DNA of 64,000 bases from Geminicoccaceae bacterium (GCA_025999455.1 AP024683.1:2668451-2732450); one strand, 5' to 3'; positions 52,372 through 61,819 are shown, counted from the stretch's first letter. Notes: generated by a model not told the origin, from the letters alone. Program-made: numbers and translations.

Positions 52372-54824
52372 GGCGAAGGTCCGAGCGGCGGTCGCCAGCG
52401 GCGCAGGCGCAGCGCGTTGGCGACGACCGAGACGCTCGAGAGCGCCATCGCGGTCCCGGCGAAAGCCGGCGAGAGGAGGCCCGCGGCGGCGAGCGGCAGG
52501 CCCAAAAGGTTGTAGAGGAACGCCCAGAGGAGGTTCTGGCGGATCGTTCGCCGGGTCGCGGCCGCGACGTCGAGCGCGGCGGCGACGAGTCGCGGATCGG
52601 GGCGCAGGAGCGTGAAGCCCGCCGCGGCGTGCGCGGCATCCGCCCCGCCCCCCATCGCCACGCCCACGTCCGCCGCGGCCAGCGCGGGCGCGTCGTTGAC
52701 CCCGTCGCCCACCATCGCCACGACCCGGCCCTCGGCCCGGAACCGCTCGATCGCCGCGACCTTCTCGGCCGGCAGGAGCGGGGCTTCGACCCGCTCGATC
52801 CCGACCGCGGCCGCGACCCGTTCGGCGGTCACGCGCTGATCACCCGAGAGAAGCGCGGTCGCGAGCCCGCGTCGGTGCAGGGCGGCGACCGCCTCGGCGG
52901 CCTCGGGGCGGAGTGCGTCCTCGAGCGCCAACAACCCGGCGAGCTTCTGGTCGACCGCCACCCAGGCGAGGCTGCGGCCGGCGGCGGCTTCCGCCCGCGC
53001 GCGTTCGGCGAGCGGGGCGGTCGCGATCCCGGCCTCTTCGAGGAGCTCGGCCCGGCCGATCCGGATCACCCGGCCCTCGACCCGGGCGACGAGTCCGATC
53101 CCGGGTCGTGCCTCGAAGGTCTCGACCGGCGGCAGGGCGAGCCCGCGCTCCGATGCCGCCGCCAGGATCGCGCGGCCGAGCGGATGCTCGCTCCCCTGCT
53201 GCGCGCCGGCGGCGAGCCGAAGGAGCGACTCTTCCGACTCGTCCAGCGCATGCAGGGCCACGAGCACGGGCCGCCCGAGGGTGAGCGTGCCGGTCTTGTC
53301 GAAGGCCACGAGATCGACCACGTGGGCGCGCTCGAGCGTGGCGATGTCGCGGATCAGGATGCCGGCGCGCGCCGCCGCGCCGGTGCCGGCGACGAGCGCC
53401 GCCGGCGTGGCGAGGCCGAGCGCGCAGGGACAGGCGATGACGAGGACCGCGACGGCGGCCGGCAGCGCCATCTCGAGGCCCTGCCCGGCCAAAAGCCAGC
53501 CGGCGAAAGTGAGCGCGGCGAAGGCGATCACGGCCGGGACGAAGACCGCGCTCACCCGGTCGACCAGGCGCTGGATCGGCGCCTTGCCGGCCTGGGCGCG
53601 CTCGACGAGTTCGGTGATCCGCGCGAGCGTCGTGTCGCGCCCCACGCGCTCGGCCACGCAGCGCAGGAGCCCACTGCCGTTGATCGAGCCGGCGATCACC
53701 CGATCACCCGGACCTTTGCGGACCGGCAGGCTCTCGCCGGTGAGGAGCGACTCGTCGAGCTCGCTCGTGCCCTCGAGGATGCGTGCGTCGACCGGGACCC
53801 GCTCGCCCGGGCGGATCACCAGCCGATCGCCGACCGCGACCTCCTCGACCGCCACCTCGACCTCGCGGCCGGCCCGGAGCACCCGCGCGGTCTCGGGCAC
53901 CAAGCTCGCGAGCTCGCGCAGCGCCGCGGCGGCACTCGCTTTCGCCCGGGCCTCCAGCCAGCGGCCGAGCCAGACCATGGTGATCACGACCGCGGCACCT
54001 TCGAGGTAGAGCCGACCGCGCGCCGCCTCGCCCTCGAGCAGGACGAGGGCGAGCCCGTGCAGGAACGCCGCACTCGTCCCGAGGGCCACGAGCAGGCTCA
54101 TGTTGCCGGTGCCGGCCCGGAGCCCCTTCCACGCGTCACGGTAGAAGCGGGCACCCAGGACGAGCTGGACGGGTGTGGCGAGCAGGAGCTCGACCCACGG
54201 GCTCGGGTGCAGATGCAGCCCGAAGGGTGCCACGAGCATCGGCACGGCGAGGGGCGCGGTGAGCAGGAGCGCCGCCACGAGCGCCACCGCCTCGCGCCGC
54301 CGCGCCGCCCGCTCGGCCGCGGCCGCCCGCTCGGCCTCGAGACCGCGATCGCCTTCGAGCGACGCCCGGTAGCCCGCCGCGCGGACCGCCGCGACGAGCG
54401 CCGCCGGGATCGCGGGATCGGCCAGGTGGTGCACCTCGGCCCGCTCGCTCGCGAGGTTGACGCTCGCCTCGAGGACACCCGGCACGGCCGAGAGCGCCCG
54501 TTCGACCCGGCCGACGCAGGACGCGCAACTCATCCCGCCGATCACGAGCCGGCTCGTCCGCTCGCGCACCTCGTAGCCCGCCCGGCGGACCGCCTCGACG
54601 AGCGCGGCCGGCTCGGCCGGCGGATCGCCGAGCAGGATCCGGGCCCGCTCGCTCGCGAGGTCGACCTCGGCCTCGGCGACCCCCGGCACCTTCCCCAGCA
54701 CGCGCTGGACCCGGGCGGCGCAGGCGGCACAGCTCATGCCGGCGATCGAGAGGACCAAGCGGCGTTCGCCCGCCCCGGCCGACGCCGCGGTCGGCTCCGG
54801 TCTCGTCTCGGCGAGCGTCTTCAT
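52368..54824 (-). CDS. copA: Copper-exporting P1B-type ATPase
   Basis: The 818-residue protein has two N-terminal metal-binding domains (GMSCAAC near 29, GMSCASC near 97), eight membrane helices, the phosphatase TGES (362-365), the transport-site CPC (465-467), the phosphorylated Asp in DKTGT (509-513), GDGVND in the hinge, and the HP motif (SEHPLG). This is the P1B-1 pattern for Cu(I)/Ag(I) export. It heads the operon copA - multicopper oxidase - DUF411. Upstream DNA contains an inverted repeat that may be a regulator site. Confidence 0.97.
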   Translation of the reverse strand: MKTLAETRPEPTAASAGAGERRLVLSIAGMSCAACAARVQRVLGKVPGVAEAEVDLASERARILLGDPPAEPAALVEAVRRAGYEVRERTSRLVIGGMSCASCVGRVERALSAVPGVLEASVNLASERAEVHHLADPAIPAALVAAVRAAGYRASLEGDRGLEAERAAAAERAARRREAVALVAALLLTAPLAVPMLVAPFGLHLHPSPWVELLLATPVQLVLGARFYRDAWKGLRAGTGNMSLLVALGTSAAFLHGLALVLLEGEAARGRLYLEGAAVVITMVWLGRWLEARAKASAAAALRELASLVPETARVLRAGREVEVAVEEVAVGDRLVIRPGERVPVDARILEGTSELDESLLTGESLPVRKGPGDRVIAGSINGSGLLRCVAERVGRDTTLARITELVERAQAGKAPIQRLVDRVSAVFVPAVIAFAALTFAGWLLAGQGLEMALPAAVAVLVIACPCALGLATPAALVAGTGAAARAGILIRDIATLERAHVVDLVAFDKTGTLTLGRPVLVALHALDESEESLLRLAAGAQQGSEHPLGRAILAAASERGLALPPVETFEARPGIGLVARVEGRVIRIGRAELLEEAGIATAPLAERARAEAAAGRSLAWVAVDQKLAGLLALEDALRPEAAEAVAALHRRGLATALLSGDQRVTAERVAAAVGIERVEAPLLPAEKVAAIERFRAEGRVVAMVGDGVNDAPALAAADVGVAMGGGADAAHAAAGFTLLRPDPRLVAAALDVAAATRRTIRQNLLWAFLYNLLGLPLAAAGLLSPAFAGTAMALSSVSVVANALRLRRWRPPLGPSP

Positions 54825-54898
54825 GGTCGAGACGTCCTCCGGGCGGCGCAGGGACGGAGGCCCAAGGCGGACCGGCCTCCGGCGCCTACGACCAGGTC

Positions 54899-54933
54899 AC
54901 CATTCTAGCGTCGGTTCGGGAAATGAGAATGGT
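54899..54933. promoter_or_regulatory. Inverted repeat in the copA/aminotransferase divergent gap
   Basis: ACCATTCT at 54899-54906 and AGAATGGT at 54926-54933 are perfect 8-base inverted repeats 19 bases apart. On the minus strand the left arm includes TAGAAT, close to a -10 box for copA. A nearly identical ACCATTCTA-GCG string also lies upstream of the RTX gene near 20698. The regulator is unknown. Confidence 0.35.
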
Positions 54934-55092
54934 CGAACGGCGGGACAACCGTCCGGTCCGCGTCGTCGTTCGGCGGCGGCGAGGGCCGGCGCGCCGGGCG
55001 GCCCGCATCCCGGGGGAGACCCTCTGCGCTCGGCGCGCTTGACCGCGCGCAGCGAACGGCCGTCTATGACAGCAACAGGGGAGGATCCGGGG

Positions 55093-56442
55093 ATGGGGAC
55101 CGCACGCGCGGCCGTTCGGACGGCCAATCTCGGGCTCGAGGAGGCCGTGGCCGACGCGGAAGCCCGCTACGTCGCGGCCCGACCGAAGAGCCGGGCGATC
55201 TTCGAGCAGAACCTCAAGGCCATGCCCGGCGGCAACACCCGCACGGTGCTCTGGTTCGCCCCGTTCCCGACGGTGATCGCCCGAGGTCGGGGCGCCCGCC
55301 TCCAGGACGTCGACGGGCACGACTACGTCGACTGGCTCGGCGAATATTCGGCCGGCCTCTACGGCCACAGCCATCCGGTGATCCTGGAGGCGATCCGCGA
55401 GGCGCTCGAGGACGGGATCGCGCTCGGCGGGCCGAACCGGTTCGAGGGGCCACTGGCGGCCGAGCTCTGCCGCCGCTTTCCCTCGCTCGAGCTCGTACGC
55501 TTCTGCAACAGCGGCACCGAGGCCAATCTTTACGCGATTTCGGCCGCCCGCGCCTTCACCGGCCGGCCCGCGGTCATGGTCTTCGACCACGCCTATCACG
55601 GCGGGGTGTTCCACTTCACGCCCGGCGCCGATCGGATCAACGCCCCCTTCCCCTGGGTGCTCGCGCCCTTCAACGACCTCGACGGCACGTCGGCGCTCCT
55701 CGAAGCCCACGCGCGGGAGCTCGCGGCCGTGCTCGTGGAGCCGATGCAGGGGAGCGCGGGCGCGCTACCCGCCGAGCCCGCCTTCTTGCGAGGCCTGCGC
55801 GAGGCCTGCACCCGCCACGGCATCTGTTTGATCTTCGACGAGGTCATGACCTCGCGGATGAGCGGGGGTGGCCTGCAGGCGCGGCTCGGGATCGTCCCCG
55901 ACCTCACCTCGCTCGGCAAATATCTGGGCGGTGGGCTCACGCTCGCCGCGTTCGGCGGCAAGGCCGCGATCATGGCGCAGTTCGACCCGCGCCGGCCGGG
56001 TGCGCTCCCGCACGCCGGCACCTTCAACAACAACGTCCTCGCCATGGCCGCGGGGCTCGCCGGGCTCACCCGGGTCGCCACGCCCGAGGTCCTGGACGCG
56101 CATTTCGAGCGCGGCGAGCGGCTCAAGGCTCGGATCAACGCGCTCGCCACCCTGCACGGCGTGCCCTTCCAGTGCACGGGTTGCGGCACGCTTTTGGGCC
56201 TCCACGCCCAGGCCGGCCCGATCCGCTCGGCGCGCGACTTCGCCCGCCAGGACCCGGCGCGCCGCGAACGGCTGCAGCGGCTCTTGCACTACGATCTCCT
56301 CGACCGCGGCCATTACCTGGCACGACGCGGCTACCTCACCATGTCGTTGCCGCTCACCGCCGAGGACGAGGAGAGCTTCGTGGGGGCGCTCGAGGAGTTC
56401 TTCGAGGTGCGCCGCCACCTCCTCCTCGACCGCGCGGCGTGA
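55093..56442 (+). CDS. Class III aminotransferase, glutamate-1-semialdehyde aminomutase-like
   Basis: This 449-residue PLP enzyme resembles HemL: FCNSGTEANLYAISAARAFTG, FDHAYHGG, the PLP-binding Asp in LIFDEVMTSR (near 250), and the Schiff-base Lys276 in LTSLGKYLGGGLT. HemL makes 5-aminolevulinate, but many homologues serve other pathways, and the loop sequences here diverge. The ATG at 55093 is set by a GGGGAGG eight bases before; an ATG nine codons earlier is weaker. The gene overlaps the FrhB-like gene downstream by 4 bases, so the two work together, possibly in making or modifying a tetrapyrrole or a secondary metabolite. Confidence 0.85.
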   Translation: MGTARAAVRTANLGLEEAVADAEARYVAARPKSRAIFEQNLKAMPGGNTRTVLWFAPFPTVIARGRGARLQDVDGHDYVDWLGEYSAGLYGHSHPVILEAIREALEDGIALGGPNRFEGPLAAELCRRFPSLELVRFCNSGTEANLYAISAARAFTGRPAVMVFDHAYHGGVFHFTPGADRINAPFPWVLAPFNDLDGTSALLEAHARELAAVLVEPMQGSAGALPAEPAFLRGLREACTRHGICLIFDEVMTSRMSGGGLQARLGIVPDLTSLGKYLGGGLTLAAFGGKAAIMAQFDPRRPGALPHAGTFNNNVLAMAAGLAGLTRVATPEVLDAHFERGERLKARINALATLHGVPFQCTGCGTLLGLHAQAGPIRSARDFARQDPARRERLQRLLHYDLLDRGHYLARRGYLTMSLPLTAEDEESFVGALEEFFEVRRHLLLDRAA

Positions 56443-57815
56443 GCCGGCCGACCGCCCTCGACGGATCGACGGAAGCCGCTCCGCCGGACGTGGCACGAGG
56501 AGCGGCCCCTTCGGCGGCCGTCCTGGTGCCGGAGTTGCGCGCCGCGGCGCCGCGCGGCCTCTGCACCGATTGCGGCGTGTCGCGGCTCGTCGATGCGAAA
56601 GCCTGCGGGCGCGCGTGCCAGTTCATCCGACCCGACTACGCGGCGGCCGAGGTGCGCGTGCACGGCCGCGCGCGCGATCCGGCCCGGCCCGACGAGCTCC
56701 ATTTCGGGCCCTTTCGACGGATGCTGCGGGCCGAGCTGCGACCGCCCCGGCCGGGGGCCCAGTGGACCGGCATCGCGACGCGCCTCGGCGAGCGGCTGCT
56801 CGAGACCGGCCTCGCCCAGGCGGTGCTCACCGTGGCACCGACCCCGGGCGATCCTTGGCGGCCGATGCCCGTGATCGTCACCCGCCCCGAAGGCATGGCG
56901 CGTTGCCGCGGCATGCGGATGGGCTGGGCGCCGACCTTGGCCCTGCTCGAGCCGGCCCTCGCCCGGGGGTTCCGCCGCTTGGCGCTGATCGGGATCCCCT
57001 GCCAGGTCCACGCGCTGCGCGCCCTCGAAGCCGAGCTCGGGCTCGAGCGGCTCTGGGTCGTGGGCACGCCCTGCTCGGACAACACGACGACCGAGCGCTT
57101 CCACGCGTTCCTGGCGCTCCTCGACCCGCGTCCCGAGACGATCACCTATCTCGAGTTCCGCGCCGACTACCGGGTCGAGCTCCGCTACGCCGACGGCAGG
57201 GTGCGCTTCGTCCCGTTCCTGGAGCTGCCGATCGCGAGCCTGCCGCCCGACTTCTTCCCCCTCACCTGCCGCACCTGCGTCGACTACACGAACGTCTTGG
57301 CGGATCTCACGGTGGGCTACATGGGCGGCTCGGGCGCCCAGTGGCTCCTGGTCCGCAACGAGCGCGGCGAGGAGCTCGTGCGGCTGATCGAGCCCGAGCT
57401 CCGGATCGCGCCGCTCGAGAGCCGCGGCCGCCGGGCGGGGCCGGTTCGGGCCTATGCGCAGAACGTCGCGCGCGCGGCGGGCGGCTTGCCGCTCCGCCGC
57501 ATGCCCGCTTGGCTCCGCCCGCTCGCCGGTCGGCTGCAGCGCTGGTTCGGGCCCCGGGGCCTCGAATTCGCCCGCGCCCGGGTCGAGATGAAGGCGATCG
57601 AGACCGTCCTCCATCTGCGTCGGGCGGCGCGCGCCCGGATGAAGCACATGGTCCCGGCGCACGTCTGGGGGCTCGTCCGCCCCTACGGCCTCCGGCCCGA
57701 GCCGGACGAGCTCCCGATCACCTGCGCGCGGACGAGTGGTGTGCCCTCTCAGGCCGCCGCGGCGAGCCCGGTCGCCACCGGCGCTTCGGGCGCGAAGCGC
57801 AGCCCGCCCTCGTAG
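56439..57815 (+). CDS. FrhB/BciB-like flavo-iron-sulfur oxidoreductase
   Basis: The 458-residue protein has an N-terminal cysteine cluster (C42, C45, C56, C60 in GLCTDCGVS and KACGRACQF) and a second pair near 275 (LTCRTCVDY), with IGIPCQVHALRALE and WVVGTPCSDNTTTE between. This matches the coenzyme F420 hydrogenase beta-subunit family, which includes divinyl chlorophyllide reductase BciB and 7-hydroxymethyl chlorophyll reductase, both using ferredoxin and FAD. There are no other photosynthesis genes here. The GTG start overlaps the aminotransferase stop. Its last 67 bases overlap the dabA gene tail to tail, and the final ~25 residues look non-conserved. Confidence 0.8.
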   Translation: MSRPTALDGSTEAAPPDVARGAAPSAAVLVPELRAAAPRGLCTDCGVSRLVDAKACGRACQFIRPDYAAAEVRVHGRARDPARPDELHFGPFRRMLRAELRPPRPGAQWTGIATRLGERLLETGLAQAVLTVAPTPGDPWRPMPVIVTRPEGMARCRGMRMGWAPTLALLEPALARGFRRLALIGIPCQVHALRALEAELGLERLWVVGTPCSDNTTTERFHAFLALLDPRPETITYLEFRADYRVELRYADGRVRFVPFLELPIASLPPDFFPLTCRTCVDYTNVLADLTVGYMGGSGAQWLLVRNERGEELVRLIEPELRIAPLESRGRRAGPVRAYAQNVARAAGGLPLRRMPAWLRPLAGRLQRWFGPRGLEFARARVEMKAIETVLHLRRAARARMKHMVPAHVWGLVRPYGLRPEPDELPITCARTSGVPSQAAAASPVATGASGAKRSPPS

Positions 57816-60136
57816 CGCCAGGCGACCGCCCCCCTCTCGTCGAGCAGGAGGAGGTGCAGCCAGCGGGAATCGAAGAGCCGGCGGAGCTCCTGGTGCCGGG
57901 CGAGCACGTCGCGGACCGCCGCGACGGGTGCCTCGACGAGGACGGTGAGGCGGAGCGGCTCGTGGACCAACCGCTCGCCGTCGTGGACGGACTGCCAGGG
58001 TAGGCCCACGCGCAGATCGCCGCCGTTGCCCTCGAGGACGCCGATCCCGCCCACCACGTTGTGCAAGAGCTTGTTGCCGGCACCGAAAGGCCCCGGGGCC
58101 ACGACCGAGCCGTAATATTGCAGCGAGATCCAGCTCGCGACGACCACGGGTGCGGTCAAGATGAGCTCGAGCGTCGAAAAGCCCTCGTCCTTGCGCCATT
58201 CGTACTCGTGGAGGAAGGCCCGGCCGGAAAGCCCGAGGCCGCGGGTCCGCGCCCGGGGTGCGGCGACGAAGGCGGCGCAGCCGGCGAGGCCCCATTCGGG
58301 GCGCACCTCGGCCCAATCCCCGCCCCGCGCCAAGAGCGCGTCGGCGGACCCGGCGCGCGGCAGCCGGATCGCCCGCTCCGCCCGGGCGAGCGCCCCCGCC
58401 CGTTCGAGCCACCGCCGCGCCCGGGCGACGTCCTCGGCGTGCGCCGGGCCGAGGCCGTCGACGAAAAGCTCCACCCGGTCGCTCGTGGTGTCGTGCAGGC
58501 CGGCGAGGAAGACCGTGTCCTCGGGGATCGGGAGGCCCTCGGCGGCGAGGCCCGCACGCACCTCCGGTTCCCGGAGCAACGCGGCCAGGAGCCGCGCGCT
58601 CTCGGCACCACCGTGGCCGCCGCAGGCGCCGCAGGCGAGCGCGCTCGCATGCGGGTTGTTCGTCACCTTCGCGGTGTGGCCGATCAGGAGGACGAGCCGG
58701 GCGAACCGTTCGCCCATCGACATCGCCCGGAGCACGGCCCGTGCCGTCGCGATCTTCTGCGCGAGCGGCAGGGGCGGATCGAAGACCGGCGCGGGCTCGA
58801 CGGCGGTGGGGCCGGGCCGGCCGAGCGCGCCGGCTGCGAGCTTCGAGGCGTAGAGGAGGCCCGCCGCTTCGACGAAGGCGAAGCAGGAGACGGCCGCCTT
58901 CTCGAACCGCCGCCAGGCCCGTCGCGCCCGCGCGGCGATCCGCCGATCGGCCTCGTCCGGCGCGGGCGACCGACTCGTGAGGGCGGGGTCGAGGAGCACG
59001 GGAAGGTGCCGCTCCTCGACGTCCGAGGCACAGCCCCGATGCGCGACCGGAAGGCCGAAGAAGCCCGCGAAGCCCGCGGTCTCGATGCCCGGATCGAGCG
59101 ATTCGAGCGCCCGCCGGAAGGGCTCGGAGCGGACGTCGATGCAGAAGACCGCTTGGAGCGCGGGCCGTTCGGCCGGGCTCGTCGCCCGTGCCGGCAACGC
59201 GCCGGCGAGCCGCCGCTGGAAGGCCCGCTCGGCCGCCTCTTGGAGGATCGAATCGACGATCTGGGCCCCCGTCGGCTCGACGGGCTCGGCGTGGCGTTGC
59301 GCGATCTCGGCCCATTCGGCCGCGATCCGTTCCCGCTCGACCGCGAAGATCGCCTGCTCGAAGGCGGCCCGTGCGGCCAAGAGAGCGAGCGCGGTTCCGT
59401 CCTCTTCGCCGCGCCGCTCGGCCTCCCAGCCGGGCGGCCGGGCGAGCTGCGCCCAGCCGGCGATGCCGAAGAGCAGGCTCTCGAACCAGGTCTCGAGGCC
59501 GGCATCGGGAACGCCGAGCGCGTCGGCCGCAAGCAGGAGTGCCCGCTCCGGCCGGTCCGGGAGCTCCGCCACGAAGGCGCAGAAGCCCCGCAGGCCCTGG
59601 ATCTCGGGCACGAGGTCGCGGCTCGCCCAGGCCCGCCAGGAGGCCCAGGGCTCGGCACCCGGCGGCAGCGACCAGAGGGCTTGGCCGCGGTCGAAGAAGG
59701 CCGCGGCCCACGCCCCGAGCCGTTCCCGGACGAGCTCGGGCCAATCGAACCCCGAGGCCCGCGCGGCGAGCTCGGCGACGCTCGGGAGCGCCACGGGCGG
59801 CGGGCTCGGTACCCTCGCTGCGGCCAAGAGGGCGTCGAGCGAGGCGGGTGCCGCGGGCTCCGGGCAAGCGGCGCGCGCCGCCTCGAGATCGCCCGGCAGG
59901 ATCTCGCCCCGGTCGATCCGCTCGAGATACCAGCTCCGCTCCAGGGTCGTGCGGACCCCGGCGACCCGGGCGAGCCGCGCCGCCGCCCGGGCGAGGGTCT
60001 CCCCCGACCGGCCGAGGAACGGGTTGACGGCGACCGTCGCCTCGAGCGGCCAGGCCGGTGGCAGGGCGCGGATCGCGGCCTCGGCGGCGCGCAGGACGGC
60101 ACCCAGCCGGGGCGGGACGATTTCGGGCAGGCTCAT
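57749..60136 (-). CDS. dabA: Inorganic-carbon uptake protein DabA (DUF2309)
   Basis: The 795-residue soluble or membrane-attached protein holds a beta-carbonic-anhydrase-like zinc site: C332 and D334 in VFCIDVRSEPFRRAL, and H487 with C502 in LIGHTAKVTNNPHASALAC. The last pair is 15 residues apart, as reported for Halothiobacillus DabA. DabA works with DabB to take up CO2 and turn it into bicarbonate using an ion gradient. The ATG at 60136 has GGAG upstream and follows dabB by 26 bases. Confidence 0.93.
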   Translation of the reverse strand: MSLPEIVPPRLGAVLRAAEAAIRALPPAWPLEATVAVNPFLGRSGETLARAAARLARVAGVRTTLERSWYLERIDRGEILPGDLEAARAACPEPAAPASLDALLAAARVPSPPPVALPSVAELAARASGFDWPELVRERLGAWAAAFFDRGQALWSLPPGAEPWASWRAWASRDLVPEIQGLRGFCAFVAELPDRPERALLLAADALGVPDAGLETWFESLLFGIAGWAQLARPPGWEAERRGEEDGTALALLAARAAFEQAIFAVERERIAAEWAEIAQRHAEPVEPTGAQIVDSILQEAAERAFQRRLAGALPARATSPAERPALQAVFCIDVRSEPFRRALESLDPGIETAGFAGFFGLPVAHRGCASDVEERHLPVLLDPALTSRSPAPDEADRRIAARARRAWRRFEKAAVSCFAFVEAAGLLYASKLAAGALGRPGPTAVEPAPVFDPPLPLAQKIATARAVLRAMSMGERFARLVLLIGHTAKVTNNPHASALACGACGGHGGAESARLLAALLREPEVRAGLAAEGLPIPEDTVFLAGLHDTTSDRVELFVDGLGPAHAEDVARARRWLERAGALARAERAIRLPRAGSADALLARGGDWAEVRPEWGLAGCAAFVAAPRARTRGLGLSGRAFLHEYEWRKDEGFSTLELILTAPVVVASWISLQYYGSVVAPGPFGAGNKLLHNVVGGIGVLEGNGGDLRVGLPWQSVHDGERLVHEPLRLTVLVEAPVAAVRDVLARHQELRRLFDSRWLHLLLLDERGAVAWRYEGGLRFAPEAPVATGLAAAA

Positions 60137-60162
60137 GGTTCGTCTCCTCGAGCGTGGGATGA

Positions 60163-61719
60163 TCAAGCCGTCCGCGGCGCCCGCAGATCACCGACCAGCC
60201 GGTCGAGCAGGGCGTCGAGGTAGAGGCCGTTGGCGAGATGGACGCGCAGGCCCGTCGCGGCCGGGTGGTGCGCCCAGCGCGGCAGGAGCGTCTGGGCGAG
60301 CGCCACCCCCGCGAAGGAGAGGACGACGAGGGCCAGGAGCGCGCCGTCGAGCGTGGTGGGCGGAGGCGGCGGCGGGAGGACGCCCGCCGTGAGCATCGTC
60401 GCGAGGCTCTGGAAGCCCAGATAGCCCAGGACCGCGAGGATGGAGGCGATCGTCGTCTTGCGCGCGAGGGCCGCCGGCGCCGCCCCGGCCATGCCCTGGG
60501 CGAGCAGGTAGGCGACACCCAGGACCAGGACGCCCCCCATGGCGAGTGCCTGCGGGCTCTTGCCGTGGGCGCCGGTGAGGACCACGAGGCCGCCGTAGAC
60601 GAGGAGTGCCAGCGCCCCGGCCGTGACCACCGTCCGCAGCTCGGGCACGGCGACCGGTCCGGGCCGCCTCTGGGCGGCGACCGCCTCGACCGCACTCCCG
60701 GCCGAAAGGAAGGCGTGCGCCTTGTAGAGCGAGTGGGCGAGCAGGTGCAGGAGGGCGAGCGGCCAGAGGCCAAAGCCGCATTCGAGCATCATGAAGCCCA
60801 TCTGTGCCACGGTCGACCAGGCGAGCGCGGTCTTCACCGCGGGCTGGGTCAAGAGCACGAGGCTCGCGAGCAGGGCCGTGAGACCACCCACCAGCACGAG
60901 GGCGGCGAGGACCCCGGGTGCGAGCATCACGACGTCGGCGAAGCGGAGCAGGAGGAAGCCGCCGATGTTGACGATCCCGGCATGCAGGAAGGCCGAGACC
61001 GGGGTCGGCGCCTCCATCACCCTGAGAACCCAGCCGTGGAAGGGGAGCTGCGCGGTCCGCACGAGCGCCGCAAGCGCGAGCAGCGATGCCGCGAGGAGCG
61101 CCTCGACCGGGGCCTCGCCGGCCCGTGCCGCGGCCGTGATCGCGGCGATCGAGCCCGTGCCGTAGCCCTTGGCGAGGAGGAGGACGGCCAACAGCAGGGC
61201 CAGATCGGCGATCCGCGCCGCGAGCCGGGCCTGGCGAGCGGCCCGCTGCGCCTGCGGCCGTTCGGGGTAGAAGAGGAGGAGCCGGCCGAGACCGAGCCCG
61301 ACCGCGACCCAGGCCAGGAGCAGGACGGCGAGGCTGGCGGCCTGGACGAGCAGCAGGACGGCGGCGAGGGTGAGCGAGAGCCAGCCGGCGAAAGCACCCT
61401 CGCGCGGCTCCCCGTCGAGCTGGACGCGGGCGTAGCGGACGACGATCCAGCCGACGAAGCTCACGAGGAGCAACATCGCGACGGCGAGGACGTCGCGGCC
61501 GAGCGCGAGCGCCCAGACCCCCTCGCCGATCGCGACGGTCGCCGGCCCTCGCAGGACCAGGAGGAGCGCGGTCGCGAGCGCCGTGACGAAGCTCGCGGCC
61601 GCGGCGGCTTCGGCGAGTTGCGGGATCGGATGCGGGCGACGTCCCGGGCGGGCGAGCCCGGCGAGGCCGGCGAGGGCGGGGGCGAGCGGTGCCAGGAGCG
61701 GCAAGAGATCGAGGCTCAT
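60163..61719 (-). CDS. dabB: NADH-quinone-oxidoreductase-like membrane subunit DabB
   Basis: The 518-residue protein is a proton-conducting NuoL/MrpA-family integral membrane protein with about 13 helices. Characteristic are LVRTAQLPFHGWVLRVMEAPTPVSAFLHAGIVNIGG-type helices (residues near 220-250), with the conserved Lys/His. The following TALLASLVLLTQPAVKTALAW and HLLAHSLYKAHAFLSAGS also fit. In the DAB system DabB pairs with DabA to couple an ion gradient to CO2 capture. It is first in the dabB-dabA operon, divergent from a LysR gene, a common arrangement. Confidence 0.93.
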   Translation of the reverse strand: MSLDLLPLLAPLAPALAGLAGLARPGRRPHPIPQLAEAAAAASFVTALATALLLVLRGPATVAIGEGVWALALGRDVLAVAMLLLVSFVGWIVVRYARVQLDGEPREGAFAGWLSLTLAAVLLLVQAASLAVLLLAWVAVGLGLGRLLLFYPERPQAQRAARQARLAARIADLALLLAVLLLAKGYGTGSIAAITAAARAGEAPVEALLAASLLALAALVRTAQLPFHGWVLRVMEAPTPVSAFLHAGIVNIGGFLLLRFADVVMLAPGVLAALVLVGGLTALLASLVLLTQPAVKTALAWSTVAQMGFMMLECGFGLWPLALLHLLAHSLYKAHAFLSAGSAVEAVAAQRRPGPVAVPELRTVVTAGALALLVYGGLVVLTGAHGKSPQALAMGGVLVLGVAYLLAQGMAGAAPAALARKTTIASILAVLGYLGFQSLATMLTAGVLPPPPPPTTLDGALLALVVLSFAGVALAQTLLPRWAHHPAATGLRVHLANGLYLDALLDRLVGDLRAPRTA

Positions 61720-61768
61720 GGGCGGGTTCCCGACGCGGGTGGCCGGGACGTTTCATGCCCGCTGCAGG

Positions 61769-61787
61769 ATTGCTTGAAAATTACAAT
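61769..61787. promoter_or_regulatory. LysR-type operator (ATTG-N11-CAAT)
   Basis: The 19 bases ATTGCTTGAAAATTACAAT form the T-N11-A palindrome preferred by LysR regulators: ATTG at 61769-61772, eleven bases, CAAT at 61784-61787. It lies in the 100-base gap between dabB and a LysR gene, 50 bases from dabB and 33 from the regulator start, in an A+T-rich patch. It is likely the site where the regulator controls both genes. Confidence 0.7.
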
Positions 61788-61819
61788 GTTTCGAGCGATC
61801 CGTTCGACGAGATCGAACG

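Noticed and set aside
56331-60773. A 1480-codon minus-strand open frame
   Set aside because: It runs across the FrhB-like, dabA and dabB genes in another frame, with Arg/Pro/Ala-rich sequence and no family match.
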